Shown here piece after piece: positions 38,501 through 50,676 of a stretch of DNA of 64,000 bases. The notes under the pieces are model-generated. The model searched no databases. It was not told the origin of the DNA and worked only from the letters and a program-made list of their open reading frames with translations. Position 1 is the stretch's first letter, and each line of letters begins with the position of its first letter. The DNA is from Dryas octopetala (Eukaryota > Streptophyta > Magnoliopsida > Rosales > Rosaceae). The DNA is taken from the NCBI GenBank assembly GCA_963921425.1, contig OY992839.1, positions 312,501 to 376,500 of the forward strand. Direction: 5' to 3'. The position numbers were made by a program, and so were the translations under genes.

Positions 38501-38911
38501 CTTTCCTCTGCTCCAACAGAAGCCGTCCCTTCCTCTTCCTCCCACTCCACGACCCCAGCGTCCCTCCCAGACACCACAAATCCATCACCCATGTCGACGC
38601 CCCCTTCTTCCCCTCTTAACCCGTCCACTCCTCCTTCTTCCCCTCTTGACCCATCTCTTTTCCCCAACTCTCCCGATACACCAAACCCTCCCCACAATTT
38701 TAAGAGTCTCAAGTCCATCATCCCCTTTGGTCCTGCCCCAAAACCCTTATACACTTCGACCCGTCCTCATCCCTTACCCCATGCTCTCTCTGCCGCCTGC
38801 TCTGACCCCATGTCTCTTGAACCAACGAGTTTCACCCAGGCTTCCAAATACAATCATTGGCAAATTGCCATGAAGGATGAATACGATGCTCTCATGAAGA
38901 ATCAAACATGA
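35551..38911 (+). mobile_element. Ty1/copia retrotransposon, 5' half only, inserted in the STIP1-like pseudogene
   Basis: A probable 5' LTR (about 35551-35757; the true left edge lies somewhere in 35425-35551) contains a TATATATAAT-type box. It is followed by TATGGTATCAGAGC (35759-35772), the usual initiator-Met tRNA primer-binding site of plant copia elements. The gag-protease-integrase frame follows. Reverse transcriptase, RNase H and the 3' LTR are absent: host-gene sequence resumes directly after the first few codons of the RT region. A duplicated ATGAAGGAACTT sits at the right junction. This is a descriptive call of an old or rearranged genomic retroelement. Confidence 0.88.
35816..38911 (+). 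CDS. truncated copia gag-protease-integrase polyprotein
   Basis: Uninterrupted frame of 1031 codons. Domains in order: a UBN2/gag region; a CCHC zinc knuckle at about residues 347-360 (CFRCDKPGHIARFC); an aspartic protease with DSG at about 391; an integrase zinc region with HARLGHPS and CHIC; and an integrase core with D586, D649 and E685, a D-D-35-E triad. A Pro/Ser/Thr-rich stretch follows. The frame ends a few codons into the RT region (WQIAMKDEYDALM). Intact gag, protease and integrase signatures suggest a fairly young insertion, but without RT the element cannot move on its own. The ATG chosen is the first in frame after the primer-binding site. Confidence 0.9.
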   Translation: MANTPNSGESNNLDMSKLISEMSKLSSPPFSSHSLPTSFNISSLFPVPMDRTNYLSWKSQFEDVLEMHGLATVVKNNTDPPKVQEDGSVHPELAKDKLVLSWIKATSSSSIKTLLIPCTTAYQAWTMLAKRLSPLASTRVRILRDQIRTLKKDSNTTVTDYLNHAKSLYDSLTQAGATMADDELISYVLDGLGLEYKELATTLHLHPDIDFDRFYDLTLREEHLQKRMSLTMASGVAMVADRAPNERTFNSNMPSHNHNYNHNHNSHHGSGRGRSRGRNWNQGRGSRRTEHWEPTQGAWVPDRHSQPRDQQSTAVASSPATLSDGRPPLLPTPQGHSSKTQQSEVICFRCDKPGHIARFCPDRRPHAYMAQNLTTSSPSTDDVANLNWCFDSGATHHMTANATSLPNAHPYTGTDKIIVGNGNQLAITHIGNTKLTGLHKSLHLNEVLCVPAIRKNLISIRRFCCDNDCFFELNANGFHVKDNKTGTVLLTGSSSAGLYHIQTTPHIARQMACYGKRTTQDVWHARLGHPSHSVFATVLNKYHLPLDGTIVSNKNCHICPLGKSCRLPFEYRQSHAQSPLALLHLDLWGPAPISSNFGYRYYLSIVDDNTRFTWLYPLAKKSEVLITFIHFKKMVENRFSSSIKQLQIDGGGEFTSKLFMNFLRDHGISHQISCPYTPQQNGVVERKHRHIVAVGLCLLAQSRLHHSFWVEAFSTAVFLINRLPTPQLDHISPYEKLLHRTPDYTFLKSFGCACFPHMVPYNMHKLSFKSVPCVFIGYADHYKGYRCLDPISGRIYISRNVIFDEASFPYQQLQTTPATQSTPAAHFDIGPSLTSPQINNSTSPTQSAPIIPESPSVATLQENTAPQAAKVSSPLVNPSASPSQSDPTHSDPTQTLSSAPTEAVPSSSSHSTTPASLPDTTNPSPMSTPPSSPLNPSTPPSSPLDPSLFPNSPDTPNPPHNFKSLKSIIPFGPAPKPLYTSTRPHPLPHALSAACSDPMSLEPTSFTQASKYNHWQIAMKDEYDALMKNQT

Positions 38912-39382
38912 AGGAACTTATGAAGGAACTTATTCCTGAGGAGCTTCATGCAAATGAAAGCATTCACTATCTGCTTAATTGTGGTGTTGGCAAGATGAAT
39001 CAAGCTGTTGAAGGTATAGAGGTGGTCCAACCTAATATTAGCTATGTCAGGGTGGTTGAGCAAAGGCAATTTGAGGAACAGCAGAAAGCAGCAGCAGCCC
39101 AAGCAAACATGGATGACATTGGTGATGAGATGACTTTTGAAAGATGTTATTGAAGCCCATGCGCAACAGCTTGGCTTGCTATTTAGGCCTAAACCTTGGA
39201 GGATGCATAATGGTCACCAGATATACGGCTTTGGTAATGTAAGCATAATAATGGACTCTCTAAAACAAAAAGTATATGCCCAGACAGAGGAAACTTGGTC
39301 CCTTGTATCCCTTGAAAGGTTGCTTGAAATACACAAGAACAAGGAGACGCTGAGTTTTAGAGGGAGGCCTTTGAAAAGCTGA
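38912..39382 (+). pseudogene. STIP1/TFIP11-like pseudogene, 3' part
   Basis: Continues the gene interrupted upstream: KELIPEELHANESIHYLLNCG, then MNQAVEG, ISYVRVVEQRQFEEQQKAAAA. One extra T near 39136 breaks the frame, and the next frame carries KDVIEAHAQQLGLLFRPKPW, GNVSIIMDSLKQKVYAQTE and the C-terminal LVSLERLLEIH, all typical of the family's end. Together with the 5' part this accounts for nearly the full length, so a complete gene copy was present before decay. Confidence 0.88.
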
Positions 39383-40014
39383 TGGGATGTGAGGTACTCT
39401 AATTTTGTCAACACTAGCTTTGCTTTGCATTTGGATCTACCCCAGTAACCTGGTTGTGTAAATACATCTTGCTATTATAGTATTGATGTTTTTGATTATT
39501 TCCAAGGTTGAATTGAACACTGTATAGGCTTTACATTGAACTTCTTAAGAGACGGACATTTTATTTACTTGTCACTTGAATGGACTAAATTGCCAGAAGC
39601 GAGGTTCAACTTTTCTCATCTTGTTAGTACAATAAGGCATAATATAGTTTACCAAAGTTTTCTATAAAATTTCATTGTACATTTGAACTTCTCCCTCTTT
39701 AATTTCACTATTCCATGCTTGCAATCTTGTTCTGTTACACTCTTTGCTTTCATTTCACTTTTTTTGGCTACTATCCAGATCAGAAACACACTCTAATCAC
39801 GTTCATGGCAAATTGAGGACTAACTGAATAAGACCTAAATCAATTACATCATATTCAAGTCCAAAGAAGCTTGGGGAAACATATCATTAATGAACCAGAA
39901 AGTTTTACATATCATACGATAACTCATTTGTATAAGTTAACACCATACAATATCATGAAAAGACAAAAGATCTCATAGTGTTCGAATGACTCCCAAAAGG
40001 TCCCCATGCAAAGC
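39383..40014. other. spacer between convergent pseudogene and NOP16-like gene
   Basis: AT-rich 3' flanking DNA; no exon or element recognised. Confidence 0.5.
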
Positions 40015-41586
40015 TCAACGGGCCAATATCAACGGATTTTTATCTTTAAATATGTTATACCGTTTGCACAATTTCTCCAAAGTTGCAACAGAATGCTGCA
40101 TTGCATTTAGTTTTGTATCCATGAACATTCTCTGCAAAGCAAAAAGTCCATGTTAAAAAAGTCCATGTTATACAAACTTAAAGTTCTTATAATATAAAAG
40201 CTTGTATCCCACCTGATAGTCTTCTCCATATTTCTCAATGAGCCGACCAATATAAATACGTTGCATGGCAGTTAATGGTTGTAGTGATGCAGATTTTCCG
40301 TCTCTCCGTTTTTTCCCTAGAGTAGTTTTTAAATCTGTATAGCCCAAAGAAAAGTCAGAAATAGCAATCAACAGTTTCATAACTTGGGGAGAGAAGAAAA
40401 TAAGATAACCAAGAAGTTCTGCAATGAATGTATGCAATTCACATGAGCAGTGAATCTAAGAGAAACTAACACAGTCATTACAAGCCAAGGAGCAAGGGTA
40501 CTTTATACATCAGTTAACTGCGTCACTAATAACCTTATAGAAGTTTGTCATTCAATAAACTAGCTAAATCAAGAGTGTTCTGTTCTCACCAAAGCCACTC
40601 TTTAATAAAGTATGAAAACAAGAAGATAACTCAATAGGGTGATCTCCATCCTATCTACTTGACAAATATTTCATGAAGTAATAAAAATTTCGTACATTTG
40701 ATCAGCTTACTCAAGAAGAACACAAGTACAGAAATGGAGCAAACCAATTAAAAAAAAAAACAGAACAATTGAAATTTTGTAGAAGAGTTAATCTTGAACA
40801 TACAAAAGTTAAAAGAAAAATGAAAAATAGGCATGCCATTAAAGGTTATGAATCTTTTCCTCTGTCATTGACTCATTGCGCATTGCAAAACTTATTACAA
40901 ATTTTTTCTGGGATTGTTGGATTGTTAAGAAGACAATAAACGGTTAGGGTTATTTCTCTTATGTTTCCTGCAAAAGAATGGAAGTAGAAGATTATATGAG
41001 GGTTTAGCTCTGCAAGCTAAAATCAAACTCAAGTACCACTCAAGTAGAAAACTTTAGTCTTAAAAAATCTAATCTTTCCTTTCCAATAAGCCAATTTGAA
41101 CTTCAATTGCAACTTTCTTAAGATTCACAATCAATTATTCCATTAAAATTAGAATAGCCCTAAGCTTCCATTCCTTTTTTTACCAAAAAAATAAAAAACA
41201 AATCCCAATTTGTAATTCAGAAGGGGGAGAGAGAACCGACCGTCTTCTTCGAGATCGCTACCACTGTCGATGGGGTCGAGCTCGGCGGCTTCGGCCTGAT
41301 TGGACGACGGAGGAGGGGGGACCTGGAGAGAATCGCTTTCGATGATGTGAGAGGTCCGAGATCGAACGCTGAGCAAGTTAGGATTCGAAACTACGCCGAA
41401 GGACTTGTAGTTTTGGATAACAGAGCCCTCGGGGTCCCATTTAGGCCCAGATGGGTCTTGTTCCATTAAAGCGCGGAGCTTTGGAGGGAGACAGAAGGCT
41501 GGCTTGAACATGTTGGGCTTCTTCTTCGGCAGACCCACGCGGACCTTCGTCCTCGATTGCTTGTACTTCCTTCGTGACCTTCCCAT
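40015..41586 (-). CDS. NOP16: nucleolar protein 16 (NOP16)-like
   Basis: Three exons, 41241-41586, 40213-40334 and 40015-40131, give 194 residues. The N-terminus is strongly basic (MGRSRRKYKQSRTKVRVGLP) and followed by the family's NMFKPAFCLPPKLRALM and DPEGSVIQNYKSFGVVSNPN, typical of NOP16 (WD-P-G-S-V-NYK pattern). An acidic stretch ends exon 1. The C-terminal block LTAMQRIYIGRLIEKYGEDYQ, then RMFMDTKLNAMQHS, is the most conserved part. In yeast Nop16 is a 60S pre-ribosome assembly factor in the nucleolus. Borders are GT-AG and phases agree. From memory, a Nop16-like gene neighbours NLA in Arabidopsis chromosome 1, which would match the nearby NLA-like gene here. Confidence 0.9.
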
Positions 41587-42607
41587 CTCTCTGTGAGTCT
41601 CTGTGTGTTTACGGCAGAGTGAGGGTTTATGTTGGGGTTTAGAGTAGCGACGCTGCGTCTATATGACCTACTAGTACTGCATCTTAAAACGCTGCAACCC
41701 TTTATTCACGTTTTTCTATTTAAAAAAAAAAAAGGTTTTTCTTTCAAAAGAAAAAGAAAAATTTGTTCTTTCAACAAATAGGTGTGTTTTTCTCTTTTTA
41801 ATTGTGAAATTTTTTTTTTTTTGGTCAAAGGATGTGAAAGAATTAAAAAGAAAAAATTGTGTATTTAAATGTGATGGGAGTTGAATGTGGTGATCTGAAT
41901 GGTAGTTGGTTGAGTTTCGATAAATTTAGTATTACTATTGTTAAGGGTATATACCGTATATTGGGATTTTACATGACATGGTTAACAAAATGGAGGGAAA
42001 AATACAGAAATCTCCCCTTCATTCAGTCTTAACTTTTAACCGGAAAGAATATGTTACCATTGAAAGAGTTGACCTTCATTGGAAGATCCCATGATTTCTT
42101 GACTGATGTTTTTAAAATACATGATTGAATATTGCATTTCTAGCTGGGCTTCTAGCTTTATCAGATTGTTCTTATAGTCGACGATGGCATTTCACACATG
42201 AGCTTCCTTATTAACTATACAGCTACCTCAATAATCAGATTATTCTTTTGTCAAGAAGCATATATCTGACTCATAAATCGTGTGCAACAAAAGTTTTTAA
42301 GACTTCAAGAAATGATATGTTATTCTCATCTAAATGCTCATTCTAGACAGAGTACCGCTAACATATATGCAGTGCTTGTGGTTGCCACAAATCTAAGGTA
42401 GGTTTGACTTGGACTTGTATTATGCTGATATGCACTTGTGGTTGATCTTCCAACACAGTGAGGGAGAAGGGCCTTTCTTCTTTTGTCTTTTTGAAAAATG
42501 ATGGGATGGCTCCTTTTATGTCACTGAGTCATGTTATTTTTCCAGAAGTGCAGGCACTTGAACTTGGAAAATTTGCCAACATAAGCATCAATGGAATCAT
42601 TGCTCAA
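41587..42607. other. spacer between NOP16-like and ABCC genes
   Basis: Head of the NOP16-like gene and 3' flank of the ABCC gene. It includes long T runs (41700-41830). No coding sequence seen. Confidence 0.5.
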
Positions 42608-45600
42608 TTATAGTCCGGCTGAGCGGTTGGCGTACTCCTGAACCAATGCCCCGAACAGTGATCGCCTCTCAAGCAAGCGCGATGGTTTGTCAAATTCTTT
42701 AGCCAGTCCTGTTAAGAGACAGAAACATAGGGATATCAGCAACAAGCTTCATTTGGCAAACCAATGCCAAGCCTGACTGACACAATTGGAATGGAATCCT
42801 AATTAGGCAAGAGAGATAGAGAACACTCACCTGCATCTACTACTAAAACTCTATTGCAATCCATCACGGTGGGTATTCTGTGAGCAATGCTAATAATTGT
42901 ACAGGCAGCGAAATCCTCTCGGATGATCTTTTGTATTACAGCATCAGTCTGTGAATCAACTGAAGCCGTGGCCTCATCCATAAACAGGAGCCTGCTGTGC
43001 TTTAACATAACTCGCCCCAAACACAGAAGCTGTCTTTGCCCCACACTCCAATTGTCTCCATCATCAGCCACTATTAAATTAAAATTGAATGGAAATGATC
43101 AGTACCTAATACTAACATGTTAGGTTATTTGGTTTTCAAGAAGCAGAGAACTATGGTGAGAGAGAGTCACATCACATACCTAAAGAATCAAGTTTTTCAG
43201 GTTTTGCAGCCACCACATCTTTAAGTTGGCAGCGTTCAAGGCTCTACAAGAAAAATAAGATAAATGCAAATAAGCATCTAAGCACCACCACATGACCTGA
43301 CATGGGTTAGTATTAGCTTTAATAAATCAGGAAACCAGGTAGCATCAATTCATGTTTACCTTCCAAATTTCTTCATCCGAATGCGTTGCTACTGGATCAA
43401 TGTTGCTTCTCACAGTTCCTTCAAAAAGGACAGGTTCTTGAGGAATGATCCCGAAGCGTGATCTAAGATCATGAAGCCCTATTGTGCTTATGTCGATGCC
43501 ATCTATAATAATTTTTCCACCTGAAGGTTCCACCAGCCTAAAGAATACTTGGATTAAAGTTGATTTCCCACTTCCTGTTCGACCAACAATACCAATCTTC
43601 TCACCCCCATGAATGCTCAGACTAATGCCTTTGAGAACCAAGGGAGAATTTGGACGATATCTGACCTGCTTGCCACAAATTTAAGGCATCATCAACAGGA
43701 ACAACTTGAGACAAAGTAATGGAAATGACCAACCAATTGAGAACTTGCATTCAAACCCCTTCATTTGCCTTTCCACGACACTAGCCATGGAGACGTAATT
43801 ATGATCTCTTACAAAAATGCTATTTGGGAAAACAAATGGCTAGAGTGTAGCGGCTCATGGAAAATAAAGTTTGAATGTTGCTTTTTCAGAAGACATACAG
43901 AATTGAAGACAAATTACCTGCAAGTCTTTGAGCTCAACATTGCCATGGGCAGGCCAATTTGGAGGAGGAACATGGTCCTTCATCTCCCAGGCTGCCTCTG
44001 ACGGAATGTTGCTAAACTGCTTTATCCTCTCAACCGACACCATCCTATTTTCAATGAAGCAGCTCATATATATGGCCCAGAACAGCACACCGTTAAGGGA
44101 CAATCCGTAGGAGAGAGTTAAACCAACATTCTCTGCACCATGAAGAATAACTGATTTAGTCAATTTTCTGCAGTAGTCATTTCATTGGACATTCATCTAC
44201 TGGAGCTCATCTATATCAGGTATTTCAAAATAAGATACACACACCTGAAATCTTGGTTATACCAAGAATCAATAAGACATTACTGATAATACTTATCAGT
44301 AAAGATAAGTATTATTTATTAGGCATCTCATATCATTGAGTGACCAAGAGTCAAGTACTAGATATTGGGATATTGCAAATCTTATTAAGTGTTGAACGAA
44401 AAAAGAGGATGGGAGGATTTAAGTACCTGGCTTTATTATACTGCTTGGAAGCAAGATCATGAACATAGTGGAAATGCAGAGAATTAAACTTCCAAGCAAC
44501 TCCAAACGGAAACCCAACCACTCATTTGCCCCATTGTTGTGGAAATCCATACGCAAATTGGCATTAACTCGTTTAACATTTTCCTTGGTGAACCTGTCCT
44601 GCTTTCTGAAAGAGCGGATTGTCATAACCCCGGATATGCTTTCTGAGAAGTGATGGATAACAGGCGCTTTTGTGATTGAATCCAGTCGAGTTAATTCACG
44701 AGATGATGCAAGATAGTAACTCTAAAATCCAAACAGTAACAAAAACCTTTAGCATATATTCAAGGCAATACCATTGCTGACAGATTCATATAGTTCATAT
44801 AGTTTTGATTAATATAAAAGTTTTTGCCATCAAGTTTGACAATTTTAACTATAATGTCAGTAATTCATAGGATCAGGAGTTGGAGTCATATAGACTATTC
44901 AAAAATAACCAACAATATACATGACCGCAATCATAGAGTTAGAGATTTTATTTTTCATGTAACAGATTTATAGATATGTATAATGGTGCTTCATTTTTAT
45001 TCAATGTTAACACAATAGTTCTTATACTAATAAAGGTTAACAGCAAAATAAAATGAATGAACTTACCCGGTACCAGATATTAAGCCAAACAAGTGGAATC
45101 AGTAAGAATATTGTTGGCCACGAATATTGACATACGATGATAAAGATGCTGAGCACAGTGATGTACATTGCAATGGTAATTCCCAAAATGAAGGGAAGAA
45201 ATAGATCGATATTCGTCTGATCAGTTGATGCCTGTTGGGGGATAAATTCTCATCAGTTAGCAACTAAGATGATATATACTCATGAATTTCTATCCAAAAC
45301 AGAATAGAATCTCCCATCAACTACAACAAAAACTACTACTTAAACAGAAAAAAAAAAAAAAAAAAAAAAAGATGTGCCACTCTAATCCACGAATTCTTAC
45401 CCTACTCAGAATTCTTCCAGAAGGTGTAGTATCAAAAAATGACATGGGGGCATGAAGGATGCTGTGAAGAATTTGCTTGAAAAAAATTTGAGCTGTCTTA
45501 AGCCCCACAATGGTCATAGAGAATGCTCTGAACAGAACCAGAACACATGAAACAGCGGCAATTATTGCATAGATAGTAATGAACACAGAAGCGTTGAATG

Positions 45601-48600
45601 ACATTGCACGCTCAGCTGAAGTTTCATATTGCAGCCAATAATCACCCGCCATTAGAGATGCTTGCCACAAAAGTGACAGTGACAACACTAACACCACGCC
45701 CCACCATCCGTAAGCCTCTGTGCAATAAATTTTATAAATATGCAGGCTCACTTTGCCTGTTTCTTTCTCCTCTTCTTTGATGAGTTTAGAAGTTCCCTTA
45801 TCAGAGTTGGGTTGATCCAGAGAGTTGTTTTCACCATTGGCCTCCCCATGGTTGGAAGAGGGTTGAGGAGATATTTGTGGTCTGGGGGAACTACTTTTGC
45901 TGGGCATAGTGGTGCTCATTTCAACAAGTTCCATGGAGCTATCATGGGCAGCTACTAGAGCTTTGAAATCCAGGCCTGAATTTAGCAAATCATTGTACTT
46001 CCCTGATTGAACTATCATCCCATCTCTCATGACCTGATATTAGGATGGGACAATTAAGTATTTAAATAAATGTATAAGCCGGAGGGACACCGGCATATTG
46101 CAATTATAGTTTCTTCAAGCAATAAACTGGTGAACATAAGAAAAAAAAATTTAAAAAAAAGACTCCTGAGTACTTACCAAAATAAGATCAACATTATGCA
46201 AAAAATCAACTTGATGGGTTACAAGTAAAACTGTCTTGCTTTTAAACACTCCCCTCACACATTCCTGCAAAAAAGCATAAACATGATAATCTTAATTAGA
46301 TAAAAGAACCAGTCCAATGCAAATTGAATTAGTAGCTTTACAGTGTCCAAAAAATAAAAAAGAATTAGTAGCTTTACAGAGAAAGTGGGTTGTAACACAT
46401 TCTGCATTACAAATCAAATTCAATGAGTATCACTTTTTCTTGATTTGCATGCTATCTTAAGAGAAAGCACATTGCACATTTATACTGCAAAGATCAAGAT
46501 ATGTTTTACATCATTTGCCATCATCTTAAGAACAGGCTAGACTGTCCAACTGCTGTGCAATCAATCAAATGTAGAGAATATATAAAAGTAATGTCACCTT
46601 AAATATTTCAGATCCAGTATGAGCATCAACAGCACTGAAGACATCATCAAGAAGGTATATGTCACAATTTTGATATGCAGCCCTGGCAAGTTGTATCCTC
46701 TGTTTCTGGCCACCACTTAGGTTGATGCCACGCTCTCCAATCTCAGTTTGATCTCCAAACTCCATCATTTCCAAGTCTTTCTCCAAGCAACAAACCCTGA
46801 TAACTTCCTGGTATCTCTCTCTGTCCATTGGCAAACCAAATAGGATGTTTTCTTCAATAGTCCCATTTTGAATCCATGATGTTTGAGCCACATAGGCAGT
46901 TGTCCCACAAACTTGTACCTGTTATTGAGAAAAAACTTATTAATTAAACAAACACTTGATTAAATTTAAGCTTTTGAGTGATTTATCTCATGGTTATGCT
47001 TCTTTGGTGGGATTTTAGGTCATAAGAGATATCTAGAAAAGGGTCTAAAATTACCAAACCATACCTTTCCTGATAATTTGTGCATCTCACCAAGAATTGA
47101 GGATAGAAGGGAGGACTTTCCAGATCCAACTGTCCCAACAATAGCAGTTAACTCCCCTTTGTTGACAATCAAATTGATATTTTTCAAAACCGCTTCTTGG
47201 CTTTCATCATCCCAGCTAAACGCACCATCTTTAACCTCCACAGCAGTTCTACCATCACAACCCTCTTCTCTCTCCACCGAACCCTCCTCCAATTCCCTAC
47301 TCAACATATAACGATCCAATCTCCCAAGCGATATCATAGCTTGAGAAATTGAAATCATAGATTGTGGGAAGGTCCTTATTGGCTCCTGCAGAATTTTGAA
47401 GATGGTTGTGGTTGTGAACACTGTCCCCGCATCGAGTGGGACACCCAATAAGATTGCAGTGCCAAATGTGAGAGTTGAAATAAGTACGGGGGTGCACCAC
47501 ATAACCACAACATTAGCAGAGATTGAGTACATGAACTTGGTAAGCCAGCTAAACTCTGACTCGCGGAAAGCTTGAATTCTCTTATTGAAGTGTTCCTCCC
47601 ATGCCTGAAACTTGATCACACGCATGTAATTCAGCATCTCATTTGTTGCCTTCATTCTTGAATCCCGATTCTTCATCACATTAAACTGGAACCTGTTGTT
47701 CCGTCTCGTCCCCAGCACAACAAACACAAGAACTCCAATGATTCCTACTAATGCTGTGATTGTTGATGCACCAAGGTTGTTATATAGAAGGACCAATGCA
47801 ATGGTAAGTTGCACCGGCATCATCCATATAGCGTGCAGCTGTAGCATCATGTCAGAGAGCTGTTGGGCATCAACAGCCATGTAATTTACAATCTGTCCAA
47901 CCCCATGAGCCTGCCGAGCTGAGCATGACAACCTCAAGCCCTTCTTGTACAAAGAAGTAATAAGAGTGGAACGAATGAGCATGCCAAGTTTCTGGGAGTT
48001 GAAGTTAAATTGGTGAGTGGCCAAAACCTCAACAAATTTCGCACAGAGAAGAATCAATACAAGGTAATATCCTTCATAAGGAGAGCTTCTTTTTCCTGCA
48101 GTGAAATCTACAAAACTTTGGATAAGCACAGGCCCAACATACATGACACAGAGCCTGATCACTGCAAGGAACGCAGTGAAAGCAATTTCTTGCCAGAAGC
48201 ACCGGAGTAATGTGGTTCGAACCGGGTGAGCTGATTTCTCTTGTGGTTTTGGCCACTTCGATTCAAAGAGAGCTGACATTCTTTCAGCTCTATGTTCTGG
48301 GGAAAGTAATGGGACTTCATCAACCTTTAGAGGGGTTTTGTAGCCCTTACTGAGCAGAGGATTCATCCAAATCCAAAAGGTCTTAGAAATCATGGAAGCT
48401 GAAGCAAAACCAGTCACATTGGATTTGTTCAAAAGGGGTTCATACAATTTGGTTTCTACATCCATTCCTCGTTCAGATTCTCTGTTCACTGTAATCCCAG
48501 TTGATCCTCTAATGGCAACAAGAAGAAGAACAAGTGATAAGGGGAAGGACACCATTGAAACTATATCATCCAATCTCAAACTAGGCTCCTTGCTTTCTTT

Positions 48601-49164
48601 AACAAATCGCATTATCCCGGACGTTGTAAACAAAGAAATAACAATGAAGTTTGCAACCCAAAAGATTCGAAGTGATAGCGGGTGTTTAAGAGCTTCAAAT
48701 CTCTTTTCATGGACCACAAGTACTGTGATCACTGCATGAGTTATGGCCTGAATTAACCAGAACAGCCCATCTACGAGTTTCCATGGAAACTCAGTGCTTC
48801 TAGTAAATGCTAAAGTGCATGCAACAGCATAACAAAGTGTTAAGAGAATGCTCACAGCCACAGAGAGTTTAAAGCACAGAGTAGTTCTGAGCCGAGCTCT
48901 GTTATTCCTGATGAGGAGCTTGTTGAGGTCAGAGCTTTCGCGGCCATTGGCGACAAAGCTTGAATAAAGCTTTTGAATTGAAAAGAGTAGGAGAGTGAGT
49001 AAGAACAGGATATCAAGAGAAGATAGCAGAGCTCTCTGAGGACAGGGAGAGAGGAAAATGAATCTCAGCCATTGAAATATGGCTGGTACAGAGGTGTCCT
49101 CTGAGGATTGAATCACAGAAGAAGGTGAACATGAAATGGATGTGATCCAAGACCCAGAAGACAT
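42608..49164 (-). CDS. ABCC4: ABC transporter C family (MRP type), ABCC4/ABCC14-like
   Basis: Eleven coding exons give 1508 residues: 47065-49164, 46598-46918, 46178-46264, 45401-46033, 45067-45231, 44427-44721, 43918-44132, 43360-43665, 43180-43243, 42831-43070 and 42608-42708. Layout is TMD0, TMD1, NBD1, TMD2, NBD2. NBD1 has Walker [10 protein letters not shown] (about 677), signature LSGGQ (about 767) and Walker B IYLLDD followed by V, so the catalytic Glu is missing, as is usual for ABCC NBD1. NBD2 has Walker [10 protein letters not shown] (about 1300), a variant signature WSVGQ, and Walker B LLFMDEA with the catalytic Glu. Length and exon pattern fit plant ABCC4/14, vacuolar or plasma-membrane pumps for conjugates, folates or hormones; the substrate cannot be told from sequence. 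In Arabidopsis ABCC4 neighbours GTS1, whose likely orthologue lies at 62.9 kb. The 5' UTR is split. Confidence 0.94.
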
Positions 49165-50413
49165 GGTCACAAACTTCGTAGCAGAGGTTAAAGTTCCACT
49201 CTTTTATGCTTGATTTGCATCAATATCCTCCTTCTTCTTCTTCCTATCCCCTGAAAAATTGACAGAAAATTTATGTACGTACATGTGTAAGCATTAGCCA
49301 CTTTGTAACATGATAATGTCAAAGTAAAACGAAACTACACACCAAAAGTTAGCCAAAATGAAATTCTAAATGGGAAAAAACAACAGAAAACTAGATTTTA
49401 GTCCTTGGATAAAACAACCAAAAACAAAAACTACAAAGCTGCTTCAGTGATATGTAAAGCACTTGAGCTTTTGGAGCAAATCTCTTACATTGCAAGTTGC
49501 ACTTCAACATAAAAGGCCAGAAGGCTCTGACCCCGAAAAAGCGGAACAAATTAATTAGCGGAAAATAAACAGATGGCACCAAAACAGAATAATTTATTGA
49601 AAACTTAAATAGAATGAGAATCTCGTCTGCTAAAGAACATATATGCAGTGTAAGGGATTAGAGAGATAAATTAAAATAGCTGGAAATGGTTAAGAAAGTA
49701 TGAGGAAAATCATGAAAACAAGACTTGAGCCGAGTCACCTTTGACCCAACGGGAATCCAGTAACATCTTTGACTTTTTGTATCTTTCATAGAAATTTAGC
49801 AAAGCCCAAGAACAATACCAAGTTATTTAGATATGTTTTCATGTGCTTTGATAGCTACTTATACTATCTTCCAAAGAAGCAAAGCATTTTCCATGACTGG
49901 GTTATATGAATTTACACCATTCTTGTCAAAGAAGAAAGTTATCATTAAACAGAGAAGGAGAAAAAAACGACTAGAATAAAATAAAATGGTTTCTCTGAAA
50001 ACGAAGTATGAATTAAATTGTATATTATAGATTTATAGGAGGACAAGTTTGACGAAAATCAATAATTAATGCCACAGTTTCTTTTCTTCAAAAGTTCAAA
50101 ACGTTGCTAAAAACAAAGGAAATATAATAATATAATAAATATTTACAAAAAATCACTGTGTCAAATGAGTACTTGGACAAAGGTCACAAAGCCAATCAAA
50201 AATACATTGAACCAAAACCTTCACATCAACCACAGAAACAATATAAAACATATTTTATAAAGCAAAAAAAAAAAAACAAGAAAAATAAATTAAGGATTGG
50301 ACTATATTATATGAGGAAGAAAATTGGAAGAAGGTGATGAAATTGCACCAAAAGGGTTTGAATGAAAGACAAAAAATGAGGCATGCAAAAGCCAAGAGCC
50401 ATCATCAGCTTAC

Positions 50414-50639
50414 CTCTGGGTTACTGAAGCTGAAGAAGATGTGAAGGAAGACCGGCCAAGAAGTCTAACAAAATAAAAAAAAGATTGACTTCAGCTAATA
50501 AAGCCCATATCTACAGAGAGAGACAATTCCAAGACGGTGAATGACATAAACACAGTTCCCTAGGAACTAGGAAGGTGTGCTCCTTAGCTCATGCGAATAT
50601 GGAGGTGTTTCATAAATTAAAAAGCCTCCTTTGAGAGAT

Positions 50640-50676
<37 letters not shown>

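Noticed and set aside
38464..38754. Gly-rich reverse-strand frame
   Set aside because: Opposite strand of the Pro/Ser-rich copia linker.
44270..44320. Short perfect hairpin AATACTTATC/GATAAGTATT in an ABCC intron
   Set aside because: Ten-base stem in AT-rich intron DNA is expected by chance and is too short for a miRNA precursor.
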